Source of the DNA: Gordonia polyisoprenivorans NBRC 16320 = JCM 10675 | GTDB taxonomy: Bacteria; Actinomycetota; Actinomycetes; Mycobacteriales; Mycobacteriaceae | Reading direction: 5' to 3' | DNA length: 64,000 nucleotides | Assembly (NCBI RefSeq): GCF_000241325.1 | Contig: NZ_BAEI01000075.1 | Location: 103,058-167,057 of the forward strand | In this document: piece by piece, positions 35,151 to 44,458 of the stretch | Layout: the number at the start of each line of letters is the position of its first letter | Position numbering within the stretch: position 1 is the stretch's first letter | The notes under the pieces: generated by a model | The model's input: the letters and a program-made list of their open reading frames with translations, nothing else | What the model was told of the DNA's origin: nothing | The model's database searches: none | Program-made: the position numbers and the translations under genes

Positions 35151-36209
35151 TCAGTCATCGAGCGCGGCGTGGAACTCCGCGACCCGCGGCCACGTCTGGC
35201 TTGTGGCCGCCTCACCGGCGATCAGGCCGAGATGGCTGGTCTCGACGGTGGTGAAGTGCACCTGCGGGGAATCGGCGAGCACTTCCACGCCGTGACGCAC
35301 CGCCTGCCAACTGGCGATGGCGTCGCGGTGACTGCCGAACAGCGCGATCGGAACTGCGATCGAGGTGAGGTCCACGCGGCGTCCGCCGAAATCGACCACA
35401 CCGGACGCGAGTTCGCCGCGGTAGACGAAGTTCTCCCACATCTGTTCCGACACCTTGCCTGCATATCCGGGCATCGAGTTCTGGAAACGATCGATGACCT
35501 GCATGCGTGCCAGCGCCTCGGTGTCGTGGGCGTTGCGCATGATGTAGCCGGGCTTCTTCAGTTCCCGCTGCCACGCGGTCCCGCGGTAGGCGATGCGCAC
35601 CAGCGGGGCGGGGATGCCGCCGAATGCCCGCAATGCCGCGGTGACGGCCTTGCCGCCGGTCGGCTTCATCACCTTCTTGACCAGCGGATACGGAGGCACC
35701 GCGTCGTAATCCAGGGGTGTGCCGATGGCGGCGATCGAGCGGATCGGCAGTTCCGGGTGCGCGGCGGCCGTCAACAAGCTGATCGTGCCGCCGATACTCC
35801 ACGCCACCAGATCCACCTGCTCGGCGCCCGGGTGGTCGTCGAGGACCCGGTCGATGGCCTGCGGGACGATGTCGTCGAAGTAGTCCTCGAACCCCATGTC
35901 CCGCTCGGCGCGACCGACCTCACCGAAGTCCACCACATACGGCACCCGACCGATCTCGAGGAACCGTTCGACCACCGATTGGCCGGGTCCGAGGTCGTAG
36001 CAACGCGCCGACACCGCGAGCGGCGGTACGAGCAACACCGGCGGCCGCCCCGTGGCGCGGGCCGCGGCGACCTGCTCGTCGGTGCCGTATCGCCGCAGCT
36101 CACGGTGTGCGCCCGGGTACAGGACGGTGTGCGGGGTCTCGATGTCCGGGGCCACCTGATGTCCACCCGCCAAACGCAGGACCAGCAGGGCACCATCGAG
36201 TGTCGACAT
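35151..36209 (-). CDS. alpha/beta hydrolase, PhaC-like branch
   Basis: 352 residues resembling polyhydroxyalkanoate synthase-type hydrolases. The nucleophile elbow reads VAWSIGGTIS, with serine where true PHA synthases have cysteine; the acid is probably the Asp in LFGSHRDAIAS, and the histidine is in VETSHLGLIAG near the end. PVLLVPPLAVSARCYDL near residue 60 matches the family's first strand. It is more likely a lipase or esterase than a polymerase. It converges with the fusion-protein gene with only seven bases between the stops. Confidence 0.85.
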   Translation of the reverse strand: MSTLDGALLVLRLAGGHQVAPDIETPHTVLYPGAHRELRRYGTDEQVAAARATGRPPVLLVPPLAVSARCYDLGPGQSVVERFLEIGRVPYVVDFGEVGRAERDMGFEDYFDDIVPQAIDRVLDDHPGAEQVDLVAWSIGGTISLLTAAAHPELPIRSIAAIGTPLDYDAVPPYPLVKKVMKPTGGKAVTAALRAFGGIPAPLVRIAYRGTAWQRELKKPGYIMRNAHDTEALARMQVIDRFQNSMPGYAGKVSEQMWENFVYRGELASGVVDFGGRRVDLTSIAVPIALFGSHRDAIASWQAVRHGVEVLADSPQVHFTTVETSHLGLIAGEAATSQTWPRVAEFHAALDD

Positions 36210-36244
36210 GCGCCGCAATCTACGCGACCGGCCGCCGGCGATCT

Positions 36245-36949
36245 CTATGAGGCGTGCTCACGGGAGTCGGCGTCGGAGTCCTCGTCCCAGAATCCGACGG
36301 CCTCGAGACTGCGGATCAGTCGGTCGCGGGCATCGGCGAATCGCGCGTGGATCTCCTCGCGGATCGCGCTCTCGTCACCGTCGCGCAGATAACCGATGAG
36401 ACGACGATGACTGGCCACCGCCTGCCGGCCCCACTCGGAGTCCTGGGCATACAGCTCATCGGGCGAATACTTGTTGGCGGAGAACAGGAACCACGCCAGC
36501 TTCTTGCTGTGCGCCATCAGGTTCACCCGCCGGTGAAAGGCGAATTCGCGATCCAGGACCCGGTCGGCGTTGCCCGCGGTCACCGCCTTCTCCAACTCGT
36601 CGACGATCTCGGCGAGGTCGGTGAGGCTTCTCGGGAGGTCCGGGTCGGCGATGGCGTGGGTCGCCAGCCGCGCCGACAACTCGGCCTGCATCCAGAAGAT
36701 GTCGACGATGTCGCCGCGTCCCAGGCTCTCCACGATGAAGCCGCGATGCGGTGACGACCGGACCAATCCCTCCCCGCGCAGCGTCACCAGCGCCTCACGT
36801 ACCGGTGTGACACTGCACCCGAGCGCCGATGCGGTCTCGTCGAGCCGGATGAACTCCCCCGGCCGGATCTCGCCGGTCATGATGCGCGTCCGCAGATGGT
36901 CGGCGACCTCGTCGGTGAGCTGTCGACGACCCAGCCGCACAGCAGCCAT
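36245..36949 (-). CDS. GntR family regulator with FCD ligand domain
   Basis: 234 residues. The N-terminal winged helix has the GntR pattern LTDEVADHLRTRIMTGEIRPG and VREALVTLRGEGLVRSSPHR; the C-terminal FCD domain is all-helical, with REFAFHRRVNLMAHSKKLAW carrying metal-site residues of the FadR branch. FadR-like regulators control mce1 in mycobacteria, so control of the mce operon that starts 10 kb away on the same strand is possible but unproven. The ribosome site is CAGGAGGACAGG. The 190 bases upstream, up to the DUF2236 stop, hold an AT-rich TATATACGATC segment that may be its promoter. Confidence 0.88.
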   Translation of the reverse strand: MAAVRLGRRQLTDEVADHLRTRIMTGEIRPGEFIRLDETASALGCSVTPVREALVTLRGEGLVRSSPHRGFIVESLGRGDIVDIFWMQAELSARLATHAIADPDLPRSLTDLAEIVDELEKAVTAGNADRVLDREFAFHRRVNLMAHSKKLAWFLFSANKYSPDELYAQDSEWGRQAVASHRRLIGYLRDGDESAIREEIHARFADARDRLIRSLEAVGFWDEDSDADSREHAS

Positions 36950-37139
36950 CGCCTGTCCTCCTGTCCTCATCCCCGTCCCGACGACTCGATGACCGAGGCC
37001 GGACGGGCGCGGTGGCGGCGCTCGTTCGGCCGTCGCAGGGCCGCGGGGTATATACGATCAGTCAACCGTACGGTGCGCACGCTCGCCAGCGGATGGATCG
37101 GGCAATTGTCACGTAGACGTGGACGGTGACCGGACACAC

Positions 37140-38054
37140 TCACACCATCGGCCTGTCGTGCTTCATCCGGCTGCGCAGATCCCGCATCAACATGCGGCTG
37201 CCGCCGAATCTGATCGACTTCGGCAGGAACTTGTTGACCACGGAGACGAACGTGAACAGGTGCTCGAAACGTCTGCGGTCGTCGTCGGTCCATTCCAGGC
37301 CGAGCTGATCGCGGTAGATCGGCGGCAGCGAGCCGATCGTCAGAAAGCGCAGCAGATTCACGAACGGCAGCCGGATCAGTGGGTTGATCATCCGCAGGTC
37401 GACGAGGTCGTTGAGGAACTCACACGTCGTGTCGTCGATCACGATCCGTTGGCACGCCACGTTCCAGTAGTGGTCGAACTCCTTGCGGGTGGCCGGCCAC
37501 ATGTCCTCGGGGACCTGCAGGGTGGTGCCGAGTGTCTTGCCCGATTGGTAGAACTCGTCGGCTTCCTCCTCGGTCATCACCCCGTGCAGCAGGATGTGCA
37601 TGTCCTCGATGCCGACGAACAGACACGCCGCCACCCACATCTGCAGTTCCCGGTTGAAGGCGTTGTATTTCACCGGACTCTGATCGTCGGAGCGGACGTG
37701 ACGATGCGCGGAGTTGACGGCCTCCCGGAAGGCCGCCTTCTCCTCTTCGGTGCCGAGGATCGCGACGGCGAGGTACTGGCCGGTGGTGCGGGCCCGTTTC
37801 CACGGGTGGTGCATCAGCGAGCCCGATTCGACCTTGCTCTCCATGACGCCGTAGGCGACCTCGGGCCAGCCGAGTTGCATGACGACGTTGGCCGCACCGC
37901 CGGCGAAGGACCAGAAGTCGATGGCCTCCTGGATGCGGGCGGGTTTGCGCAGGCTCGTGGCGCGGCGTTTGCGGGTGGTGATCTTGATACGTGTTCTGGC
38001 GGTGGTGAGTTCGGGCGCGGTATGGTCGAGATCAGGGAGATAGCTGGTGGCCAT
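37140..38054 (-). CDS. DUF2236 / oxygenase MpaB family protein
   Basis: 304 residues, no signal peptide. The pattern of the DUF2236 (MpaB, latex-clearing protein) family is visible: GGAANVVMQLGWPEVAYGVM, ESKVESGSLMHHPWKRARTT and an internal AVNSAHRHVR segment with the conserved histidine that may bind haem. Members are haem-dependent oxygenases or of unknown function. It is the last gene of the mce transcription unit, 47 bases behind the Mas gene, with AAAGGG before its ATG, suggesting it acts on an imported lipid. Confidence 0.85.
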   Translation of the reverse strand: MATSYLPDLDHTAPELTTARTRIKITTRKRRATSLRKPARIQEAIDFWSFAGGAANVVMQLGWPEVAYGVMESKVESGSLMHHPWKRARTTGQYLAVAILGTEEEKAAFREAVNSAHRHVRSDDQSPVKYNAFNRELQMWVAACLFVGIEDMHILLHGVMTEEEADEFYQSGKTLGTTLQVPEDMWPATRKEFDHYWNVACQRIVIDDTTCEFLNDLVDLRMINPLIRLPFVNLLRFLTIGSLPPIYRDQLGLEWTDDDRRRFEHLFTFVSVVNKFLPKSIRFGGSRMLMRDLRSRMKHDRPMV

Positions 38055-38101
38055 GACGGTCCCTTTCGTCGGTGGGAGGTGCTCGGGTGGGTGGCGCGAC
38101 C

Positions 38102-38887
38102 TCAGATGGTCTCGACGTTGTCGACGAGCCAGTGGTCGCCGGATCGTTTGAGGGTGACCAGCATTCGGTACGGCTGGTTCTTTCCGTCGGGGGCGACGAC
38201 GTTGGTGGCCTTCTGATTCACGAAGAGCAGGACCGTCGCCGTGCCGGCATCGATGTTCTCCACCGCGGCGTGGGGGACCTCGGCGGTCGCCTCCCCCTTG
38301 CCGTCGGTGACGATCTGGGTCAATGCCGACACCATCTCGCTGTACTTGGCCGCGAAGTTCTCCGTCGACATCGACGCGATCGCATCACGGTTCTTGTTGA
38401 GGTCCCGATAGTCGAAGCTCGAGAGCTTGATCGCGTAATCACGTGCGGTGTCGGTGGCCTGTGTGCGCATCTGCGCGGTCACCGCGCCGTCGGAGTCGTT
38501 GCCCGAGAACGCCTCGTACCCGAAGTATCCGGCGAGGGCGATCGCTGCGACGAGTAGCACCGCCAGCACGCCGGTGATCCACGGCAGCACCCGACGCCGC
38601 TCCGATGCCGATGTGCGCCCCGACGTCGGCGTGTTCACCGAGTCCTGTTGCGAGTCACCGGCTTCGGTGTCCTTGAGTTGGGTGGCAGATGACTCGTCCG
38701 ACGGCTCGGCCTCCGATGTGACCGCCGCGGCCTTGGTGCGCTTCTTGCCAAGCGGACTGTTCTTGGGCACCGACACCGCCACCTTTGCCGTCGGCTGGGT
38801 CCCGGTGCCCGAATCCGGTTGTGCCGAATCCGGTTGTGCCGAATCCTGTTGTGCCGTCTTCTCACTCGCGGTGATGTCAGTTGCCAT
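38102..38887 (-). CDS. Mce-associated membrane protein (Mas)
   Basis: 261 residues. A disordered acidic/Ser-rich cytoplasmic N-terminus contains three DSAQP units encoded by a perfect DNA repeat; one transmembrane helix (WITGVLAVLLVAAIALAGYF) follows, then a SnoaL-like extracytoplasmic domain ending VTLKRSGDHWLVDNVETI. Mas proteins stabilise the MCE transport complexes. The start lies inside the end of mceF (11-base overlap). Many mce operons carry two mas genes in series; here there is one, followed by the DUF2236 gene. Confidence 0.88.
   Translation of the reverse strand: MATDITASEKTAQQDSAQPDSAQPDSGTGTQPTAKVAVSVPKNSPLGKKRTKAAAVTSEAEPSDESSATQLKDTEAGDSQQDSVNTPTSGRTSASERRRVLPWITGVLAVLLVAAIALAGYFGYEAFSGNDSDGAVTAQMRTQATDTARDYAIKLSSFDYRDLNKNRDAIASMSTENFAAKYSEMVSALTQIVTDGKGEATAEVPHAAVENIDAGTATVLLFVNQKATNVVAPDGKNQPYRMLVTLKRSGDHWLVDNVETI
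38811..38855. repeat. 15-bp tandem repeat inside the Mas gene
   Basis: GAATCCGGTTGTGCC occurs twice in perfect tandem and a third time with one base changed. It encodes the DSAQP repeats in the disordered N-terminus; the period keeps the reading frame, so copy-number change would alter length without breaking the gene. Confidence 0.85.
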
Positions 38888-40127
38888 GTTGTGCCCTTTC
38901 GAGGAGTTCGCGCCACCATTGCAGGAGTTCGGCGCCGTTGGGGATCAGGAGGGGATCGGTGACCGCCGGTGGACCCGACACCCCACCGGGACTCGTCCAC
39001 GAGGACGTTCCGAGATCGTCGGGACGCGGCGCGTTCACGGCGCCCCGCTGTTCGAGTCCGTTGCCGGGCGGGCAGTACCGGGTGAGGTTCGGGTCCGAGG
39101 GCGTGAGATCGCCGACGGTGCGTCGCGGTTCGTCGTAGAACATGCACACCGGCCCCTGCGTCCCGATGAGCGCGAAGTCGCCGCGCCCGTTCTTGACGAT
39201 GGACCGCAGATCGATCAAACCCTGCGGGATCGTCTGCAGGCCGGTCTGCAGGGCCGCCGAACGGTTGCTGATGACCGGCTCCACGGTGGCCAGGTTGGCC
39301 AGTACCCCACCGAAGGTGCCGCGATACCTGTCGAACAGTTGTTGTGCGTGGTTCAGCGCCGCCGGGGAGTGATCGAGCAGGTAGACGAACACCGGTTGTT
39401 CGGCGTCGAGCTGATCGGTGAAGGAGGCCACCGATCGCATCCCGGTCTCGAACGATGCGGTGTTGTCACTCATCGCGTGCAGGACGTTGAGCCAGTCACC
39501 GAAGAGCCCCTGCAGGATCGGCGCATTGCGACTGACCAGATCCGACAGTTGGAGTCCGTTGGACACCAGGGTGTTCAACGAATCGGGGTTCTCGCCGAAG
39601 GCCTGGTACATCTCGTTGCCGACCGTCGCGAGGTTGCCCGGGCCGATGCTCTCGAGCACCTTGGCGGCCTGCGCGATGATCGCATCCATCTGCATCGGCT
39701 GCTTGTCGGCGGGCGCGGCGATGGTGTCACCGCTGTGTAGATAGGGCCCGTCGTCGGAACTCGGGATGATGTCGACGCTCTGGATGCCGGCCATCGTCGC
39801 CATGGTCACCTGCATGTACGCGTTCTTCGGGATGCGAGTGCTGCCACGCACGACGAGCTCGACATTCGCGGCATCTCCCGACCGGTCGAGCGTGACAGAG
39901 TGCACGGTGCCGATGTCGACCCCGCGCAGGGTGACGCCCGTCCCCGCGGTGAGGCCGAAGGCATTGTCCATTCGGGCGTGCAGGGTGAGCTTGTCGCCGA
40001 AGCCTTCCGGGCCGGCGACGAAGTTGATGCCGTAGGGGATGACGATCGCCGCGATGATCAGGAAGATCGCGAACTGGATCGATCCGGTCGGCAGCTCATA
40101 TCGCTTGCCGCGCAGGGTGAGTGCCAT
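38877..40127 (-). CDS. mceF: MCE family protein MceF
   Basis: 416 residues. One N-terminal helix (FAIFLIIAAIVIPYGINFV) anchors it; the MCE domain follows (ARMDNAFGLTAGTGVTLRGV, ending near residue 120), then a long helical region that builds the periplasmic tube, and a C-terminal Cys/Pro-rich tail. The start is ATG behind GGAGG, one base after the mceE stop. As sixth MCE subunit it forms the hetero-hexameric channel with MceA-E. The substrate class of this mce operon cannot be told from sequence alone. Confidence 0.92.
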   Translation of the reverse strand: MALTLRGKRYELPTGSIQFAIFLIIAAIVIPYGINFVAGPEGFGDKLTLHARMDNAFGLTAGTGVTLRGVDIGTVHSVTLDRSGDAANVELVVRGSTRIPKNAYMQVTMATMAGIQSVDIIPSSDDGPYLHSGDTIAAPADKQPMQMDAIIAQAAKVLESIGPGNLATVGNEMYQAFGENPDSLNTLVSNGLQLSDLVSRNAPILQGLFGDWLNVLHAMSDNTASFETGMRSVASFTDQLDAEQPVFVYLLDHSPAALNHAQQLFDRYRGTFGGVLANLATVEPVISNRSAALQTGLQTIPQGLIDLRSIVKNGRGDFALIGTQGPVCMFYDEPRRTVGDLTPSDPNLTRYCPPGNGLEQRGAVNAPRPDDLGTSSWTSPGGVSGPPAVTDPLLIPNGAELLQWWRELLERAQHGN

Positions 40128-40128
40128 G

Positions 40129-41241
40129 TCAGCGACCTCCGTTCGGTCGCGTCGGGCGGCCCGGCCGGTGGGCGCCGGGGAGTCCGCCGGTGAGGGCGTC
40201 GGTGAGATCGCCGGGTGTCGGCAGCGGCTGTCCCGACAGCAGCATCCCGCCGGTGAGGATCTTGTCGATGCCGCCGGGGATGTCGAGGGCACCGTCGAAC
40301 ACCAGGTAGTCGCCACGGATCGACCGGGTGAAGTTGGCCATGAACTGATTCATGTGCGTCAGCGTCTGCCCCACGTTGTCGTTGAAGGTGCCCAGCGAAC
40401 TCACGAGTGCGTTCGCGTCGGTCACCAGCGAATTCAATTGTGGTTGCCGGCCCCGGGTGATCGCGTCGGCGCTGCGGGCCAGTGAGGTGGTCTGTGACAT
40501 CAGGGTGGCCAGCTGATCACGTTGCGCGGCCAGCACATTGACCGCAGCCGGGGTCTGCGACAAGAAGTCCTCGACGAGATTCTGCTGTCCGGCGAGCGTG
40601 TCGGTGACGTCGGCAGCCGCCGACATCGCCGCGTTGAAATCGTCGGTGTAGCGCGATGATCGGGCGAGCAGGCGGTTCAGGGTGTCGATCAGCACGCCCA
40701 CCTTGTCCGAGCGTTGGTCGAACGCCTCGTTCAGGCTCGCCATCACAGACTGCAATTGGCTCACACCGCTGCCGGAGAGGACGTTGCCCAGGGCCGCGAG
40801 GGTCCCTTCCACCTGCGGACCGACGCTGGTGGCGTCGAGACCGATGCGGGCACCCCCGCCGAGATGGCCCTGCGGGTTCTGCGGTGGGGTCAGCCGGATG
40901 AACGGGGTGCCCAGCGCCGACGGGAGTTCCACCGAGGCACGGACATTCGCCGGCAGATCGGTGTGGTCGTCGAGGGACAGCGTCAGTTGTGCGTGCCCAC
41001 CGTCGAGGGCGATGTCGGTGACCCGGCCGACGATCTGCTGGCCGCTGCGCACGTCGGAGCCGTCGACGACGCCGTCCGCGGTGCTCAGTTCGGCGGTCAC
41101 GTCGAAGGTGCCACGCGCACCGGCCAACGGCAGATCCTGCAGTCCCGTCGCACACCCGCTCACACCGCAGGCCACTGTCAGCGCGGCCACGGCACCGATC
41201 GCCGGCCGCCGCCATCCACCGGCGCCTCGCATCGCTGCCAT
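40129..41241 (-). CDS. mceE: MCE family lipoprotein MceE
   Basis: 370 residues. Unlike the other MCE proteins it has a lipoprotein signal: AIGAVAALTVACGVSGC, with Cys30 as the probable lipidated residue. The MCE domain (VTAELSTADGVVDGSDVRSG) and a long helical domain follow. MceE/LprN-type subunits are lipoproteins in all mce operons, which fixes its place in the order. Its ATG overlaps the mceD stop (TGATG). Confidence 0.92.
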   Translation of the reverse strand: MAAMRGAGGWRRPAIGAVAALTVACGVSGCATGLQDLPLAGARGTFDVTAELSTADGVVDGSDVRSGQQIVGRVTDIALDGGHAQLTLSLDDHTDLPANVRASVELPSALGTPFIRLTPPQNPQGHLGGGARIGLDATSVGPQVEGTLAALGNVLSGSGVSQLQSVMASLNEAFDQRSDKVGVLIDTLNRLLARSSRYTDDFNAAMSAAADVTDTLAGQQNLVEDFLSQTPAAVNVLAAQRDQLATLMSQTTSLARSADAITRGRQPQLNSLVTDANALVSSLGTFNDNVGQTLTHMNQFMANFTRSIRGDYLVFDGALDIPGGIDKILTGGMLLSGQPLPTPGDLTDALTGGLPGAHRPGRPTRPNGGR

Positions 41242-42389
41242 CAGCGGCCTCCCTGTGGGGGAAGGGCGCCACCGGAGATCGCCGAGACGATGCCCAGCGG
41301 GTCCGACGAGCTGATCGGGAACGAGATCGGATTGGTCAGTCCCGCACCGACACACAGCGACATCGGGAATCGGTCACACAGCGGTTTGAGGGTCTTGAAC
41401 TGTGTCAGTGTCGTCGAGATGTTCAGCCGGATTCGCCCCCGATGGTCGGGGCCGATCGTGCTCGACAGGTTCTGCATCATCAGTGGTGCGAGATCCATGA
41501 ATTCGGCCAGTCCCGACTTGTTGGCGGCGAGGGTGTCGCCGAGCGCCTTGAGGTTGTCGGCGACCACGCCGACATCGTTGCCGTGGGCCATGACGAAGGC
41601 GTTGACCTGATCGAAGATCACCTTGAGATCGTTGATCGGGGTGGTGATGTCCTGGTTGGCCGAGGCCCACTGGTTGCTCAACGCTCCCATCGAGTCGATC
41701 AACCCGTCGAGGGAAACCTGTTTGGCCTGGAAGGTCTGCATGAGTTGGTTGAGTGAGTCGATGAGATCCTGAATGTCGTCGGCGTGGGCGCCGACGATCC
41801 CGCTCGCCGATGCCAATTGGCCCATCGCCGTGTTGAATTCGGGACCGCCGCCATCCCAGGACTGTGCGGTGCGGGCCAGCAGGGTTCCCACATCCGCCGA
41901 CTGCGGATCGGCCGACGGGCCGAGGATCTTGGTCAGCGTGCCGAGGCTGCCCATCAATTGGTCGAAACTGATCGGCGAGTGCGTCCGCTGTTGGGGAATC
42001 GTATCGCCGTCGGCGAATTCGGGGCCCTTGGTGTAGGCCGGTCCGAGTTCGAGGTGACGGTCACTGATCACCGACGGGTTCAGAACGTAGGCCTGCACGT
42101 CGGCGGGCAGCCGGACGTCCCCGGCGATGGTCATCTCCACATGAACGTGATCGCCACGCGGATCGACGGCGGTGATCTGGCCGACCGGCACCCCGAGGAC
42201 CGTCACCTTGGAACCGGTGTACAGGCCGTTGACGAAGGCGAAATCGGCGTTGACGCTGGTGGTGTCGGGACTACGGCCGAAGATGTACCACGTCCCGGCG
42301 ACCAGCGCGGCGACCACCAGTAGTGCGGCGAAGATCTTCCCGCCGTAGCGCTTCCGGTGCCGGACCTCGCGAACCTGACGAAAGGTCAT
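41241..42389 (-). CDS. mceD: MCE family protein MceD
   Basis: 382 residues with N-terminal membrane anchor (KIFAALLVVAALVAGTWYIF), an MCE domain (ADFAFVNGLYTGSKVTVLGV) and a long helical region with a conserved cysteine pair near the C-terminus (PLCDRFPMSLCVGAG). The ATG chosen overlaps the mceC stop by one base; a longer form from 42422 would add 11 residues antisense-free but without support. Confidence 0.91.
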   Translation of the reverse strand: MTFRQVREVRHRKRYGGKIFAALLVVAALVAGTWYIFGRSPDTTSVNADFAFVNGLYTGSKVTVLGVPVGQITAVDPRGDHVHVEMTIAGDVRLPADVQAYVLNPSVISDRHLELGPAYTKGPEFADGDTIPQQRTHSPISFDQLMGSLGTLTKILGPSADPQSADVGTLLARTAQSWDGGGPEFNTAMGQLASASGIVGAHADDIQDLIDSLNQLMQTFQAKQVSLDGLIDSMGALSNQWASANQDITTPINDLKVIFDQVNAFVMAHGNDVGVVADNLKALGDTLAANKSGLAEFMDLAPLMMQNLSSTIGPDHRGRIRLNISTTLTQFKTLKPLCDRFPMSLCVGAGLTNPISFPISSSDPLGIVSAISGGALPPQGGR

Positions 42390-43432
42390 CAGCGGCACCC
42401 CTGCATCACACCGAGCACACACAGCATGTTGTCGGGGATCACCGCCGACGGTGAGACGACGTCGGCCCAGTTGCCGTTGCCGGTGGCGTCGGTGACGGTG
42501 CGCATGGCCGGCGGCAGTTGTTGCAGGATCGCGTTGATGTGGTCCACGTTGTCTTTCAGGGTCGTCGTCACCGATTCGATGTTGGTGGTCAATTGCCCCA
42601 TCGGTACCTGCGGGAAGGTGGCCGCCATCTGCCCGAGCACGATGCGTAGGTTGTCAACGAGCCGGGTCAGCACCACACGCCGGACCACGAGGGTCTGCAC
42701 GATCGCCTGCGCGCTCGACAGCGCGTCGGAGATCGAATCGGTCTGTGCCGCGGTGACGGTGGCCAGTCGTTTGGACAGCGACAGCAGCTGGTCGAGTTGG
42801 GAGCCGGTCCCGGTGATGACCGATGCGGCGCCGGCCGCCCCGCGCAGTGAGGCGTCGAGCGTCGTCGAATCCGGGATGATCGACTTCATCGTCGACATCA
42901 TCGCCCGCAGCACGTCGGGGTCGATCTGTGCGGACGCGTTGACCGAGGCGGCCGAGATGTCGTCGAGACTGTACGGACTGTCGGTGCGGGACAGCGGGAT
43001 CGTGTTGTCGGGGCCCACCTGTCCGTGCCCGCCGGGGACGATCTCCAGATAGCGCTTGCCGAGTACGGTGCGCAACCGGACACCGGCGCGGGTCTGATCA
43101 CCCAGCGGCTGACCGTTGTCGAGCCGAAAGCCCACGCGCACATGGTCACCGGCGAGGTCGATGCTCTCGATCCGCCCGGCCGGTACCCCGGAGACGAGAA
43201 CGGGGTCGGCGGTCGTCAGACCGGACGCATTGGCGAGGTCGGCGGCGTACGGCGAGGTCCGCAGTTCGTAGCGCAGCTGCGGGACACCGATCGCCACGAG
43301 GACGAGGACGAGCAGGGTGACGATGCCCGCGGTACCGAGGACCGCAGGCGAGGCTCCTTGAGAACGCTTGTCGGACTTGAAGACGAACTCGAGGATGCCG
43401 ACGAAGACGTCGATCAATCTGACCAGGAACAT
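42389..43432 (-). CDS. mceC: MCE family protein MceC
   Basis: 347 residues. Anchor helix (AGIVTLLVLVLVAIGVPQL) after a 30-residue cytoplasmic start, MCE domain with DLANASGLTTADPVLVSGVP, helical region, and a C-terminal Cys pair (NMLCVLGVMQGC). One of six MCE subunits of the lipid channel; order and size fit MceC. Confidence 0.91.
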   Translation of the reverse strand: MFLVRLIDVFVGILEFVFKSDKRSQGASPAVLGTAGIVTLLVLVLVAIGVPQLRYELRTSPYAADLANASGLTTADPVLVSGVPAGRIESIDLAGDHVRVGFRLDNGQPLGDQTRAGVRLRTVLGKRYLEIVPGGHGQVGPDNTIPLSRTDSPYSLDDISAASVNASAQIDPDVLRAMMSTMKSIIPDSTTLDASLRGAAGAASVITGTGSQLDQLLSLSKRLATVTAAQTDSISDALSSAQAIVQTLVVRRVVLTRLVDNLRIVLGQMAATFPQVPMGQLTTNIESVTTTLKDNVDHINAILQQLPPAMRTVTDATGNGNWADVVSPSAVIPDNMLCVLGVMQGCR

Positions 43433-43438
43433 TCGTGA

Positions 43439-44458
43439 TCACCTACACACCGAGGAATGTTGGGGCCCGAAGATGTTGGCCTCCAGATCGAAAGCCTTCA
43501 ACGTGAAATTGCACAGGTAGAGCATCATGAATCCGCCGTAGCGTCCGCTCGCATTGATCTTCGCGGCCATCACCGGGAACTGCTCGAGAAACCGCGTGAA
43601 CTGCTCGGTCTGCGGAATCCACGACGATGTCACGTCGCGCAGACCGGTCAGTGTCGAGGCGAACTGTCCGTCGGCGGCCGTCATCATCTGCGCCAGCGAC
43701 GACAACGCGCGATCGCCGCTGTCGAGCAGCGCGCCGAGCTGCCCGTTGTCGCCGATGATCGTCGACGTCAACTGATTCAAGCCGGTGAACAGTTCGGTCA
43801 TCTGCGGGCTGCGTTTCTCGACCGTGGTCATCAGCACGTTCATGTTGGTGACCAGCCGGGTGAAGATGACACCGTTCTCCGACAGGTTCTGCCCCATGCT
43901 CGCGATCTGTCGCAACAGCAGTTCCACCGAACCGGCCCGACCCTCGAAGGTGTCGACGAATCCGCGGGCGAGTTCGTTGACCTGCTGCGGTTGCAGCGCA
44001 CTGAACAGCGGCTGGAACCCGTTCATCAGTGCGGTCAGGTTGATCGGCGGAGTCGTTGCGGTGAGCGGGATCTCGTTGCCGGTGCGGGCCGGCTGATCGT
44101 CGCCGGCCGCGGTCAGCGCGATGTAGCGGGCGCCGAGCATGTCGCCGTAACGCACTGCGGCGTGGACGCGTTCGGGGATGACCTTGTCCTTTTCGACCTG
44201 CACGGTCACCGACGCCTGCGCGGTCCCGTTCGCTCCCGGCACCAGCGCGATCGAATCGACCCGACCGATGCGCACGCCGGCCATCTTGACCGGGTTGCCG
44301 GTGACGAGACCTTCCGCGTCGGCGAAGTGGATGACGTAGTCGTCGGTCGGCCCACCCACCGGCACCCGCAGTGTGTTCACGACGAGAACCGCGGCCACGA
44401 TCCCGATGATCACGAACGAGACCGCCTTGATCAGGGTCCATGGGGACAGGGTGGTCAT
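43439..44458 (-). CDS. mceB: MCE family protein MceB
   Basis: 339 residues. N-terminal helix (VSFVIIGIVAAVLVVNTL), MCE domain (FADAEGLVTGNPVKMAGVRI), helical tube region and a C-terminus with two cysteines (MLYLCNFTLKAF and SSVC). The MCE proteins form a tunnel through the periplasm-like space between membrane and mycolate layer. Overlaps mceA by four bases (ATGA). Confidence 0.91.
   Translation of the reverse strand: MTTLSPWTLIKAVSFVIIGIVAAVLVVNTLRVPVGGPTDDYVIHFADAEGLVTGNPVKMAGVRIGRVDSIALVPGANGTAQASVTVQVEKDKVIPERVHAAVRYGDMLGARYIALTAAGDDQPARTGNEIPLTATTPPINLTALMNGFQPLFSALQPQQVNELARGFVDTFEGRAGSVELLLRQIASMGQNLSENGVIFTRLVTNMNVLMTTVEKRSPQMTELFTGLNQLTSTIIGDNGQLGALLDSGDRALSSLAQMMTAADGQFASTLTGLRDVTSSWIPQTEQFTRFLEQFPVMAAKINASGRYGGFMMLYLCNFTLKAFDLEANIFGPQHSSVCR

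Noticed and set aside
35151..36209. PHA synthase
   Set aside because: The nucleophile elbow has Ser in AWSIGG in place of the Cys of true PHA synthases, and no PHA-related genes are near.
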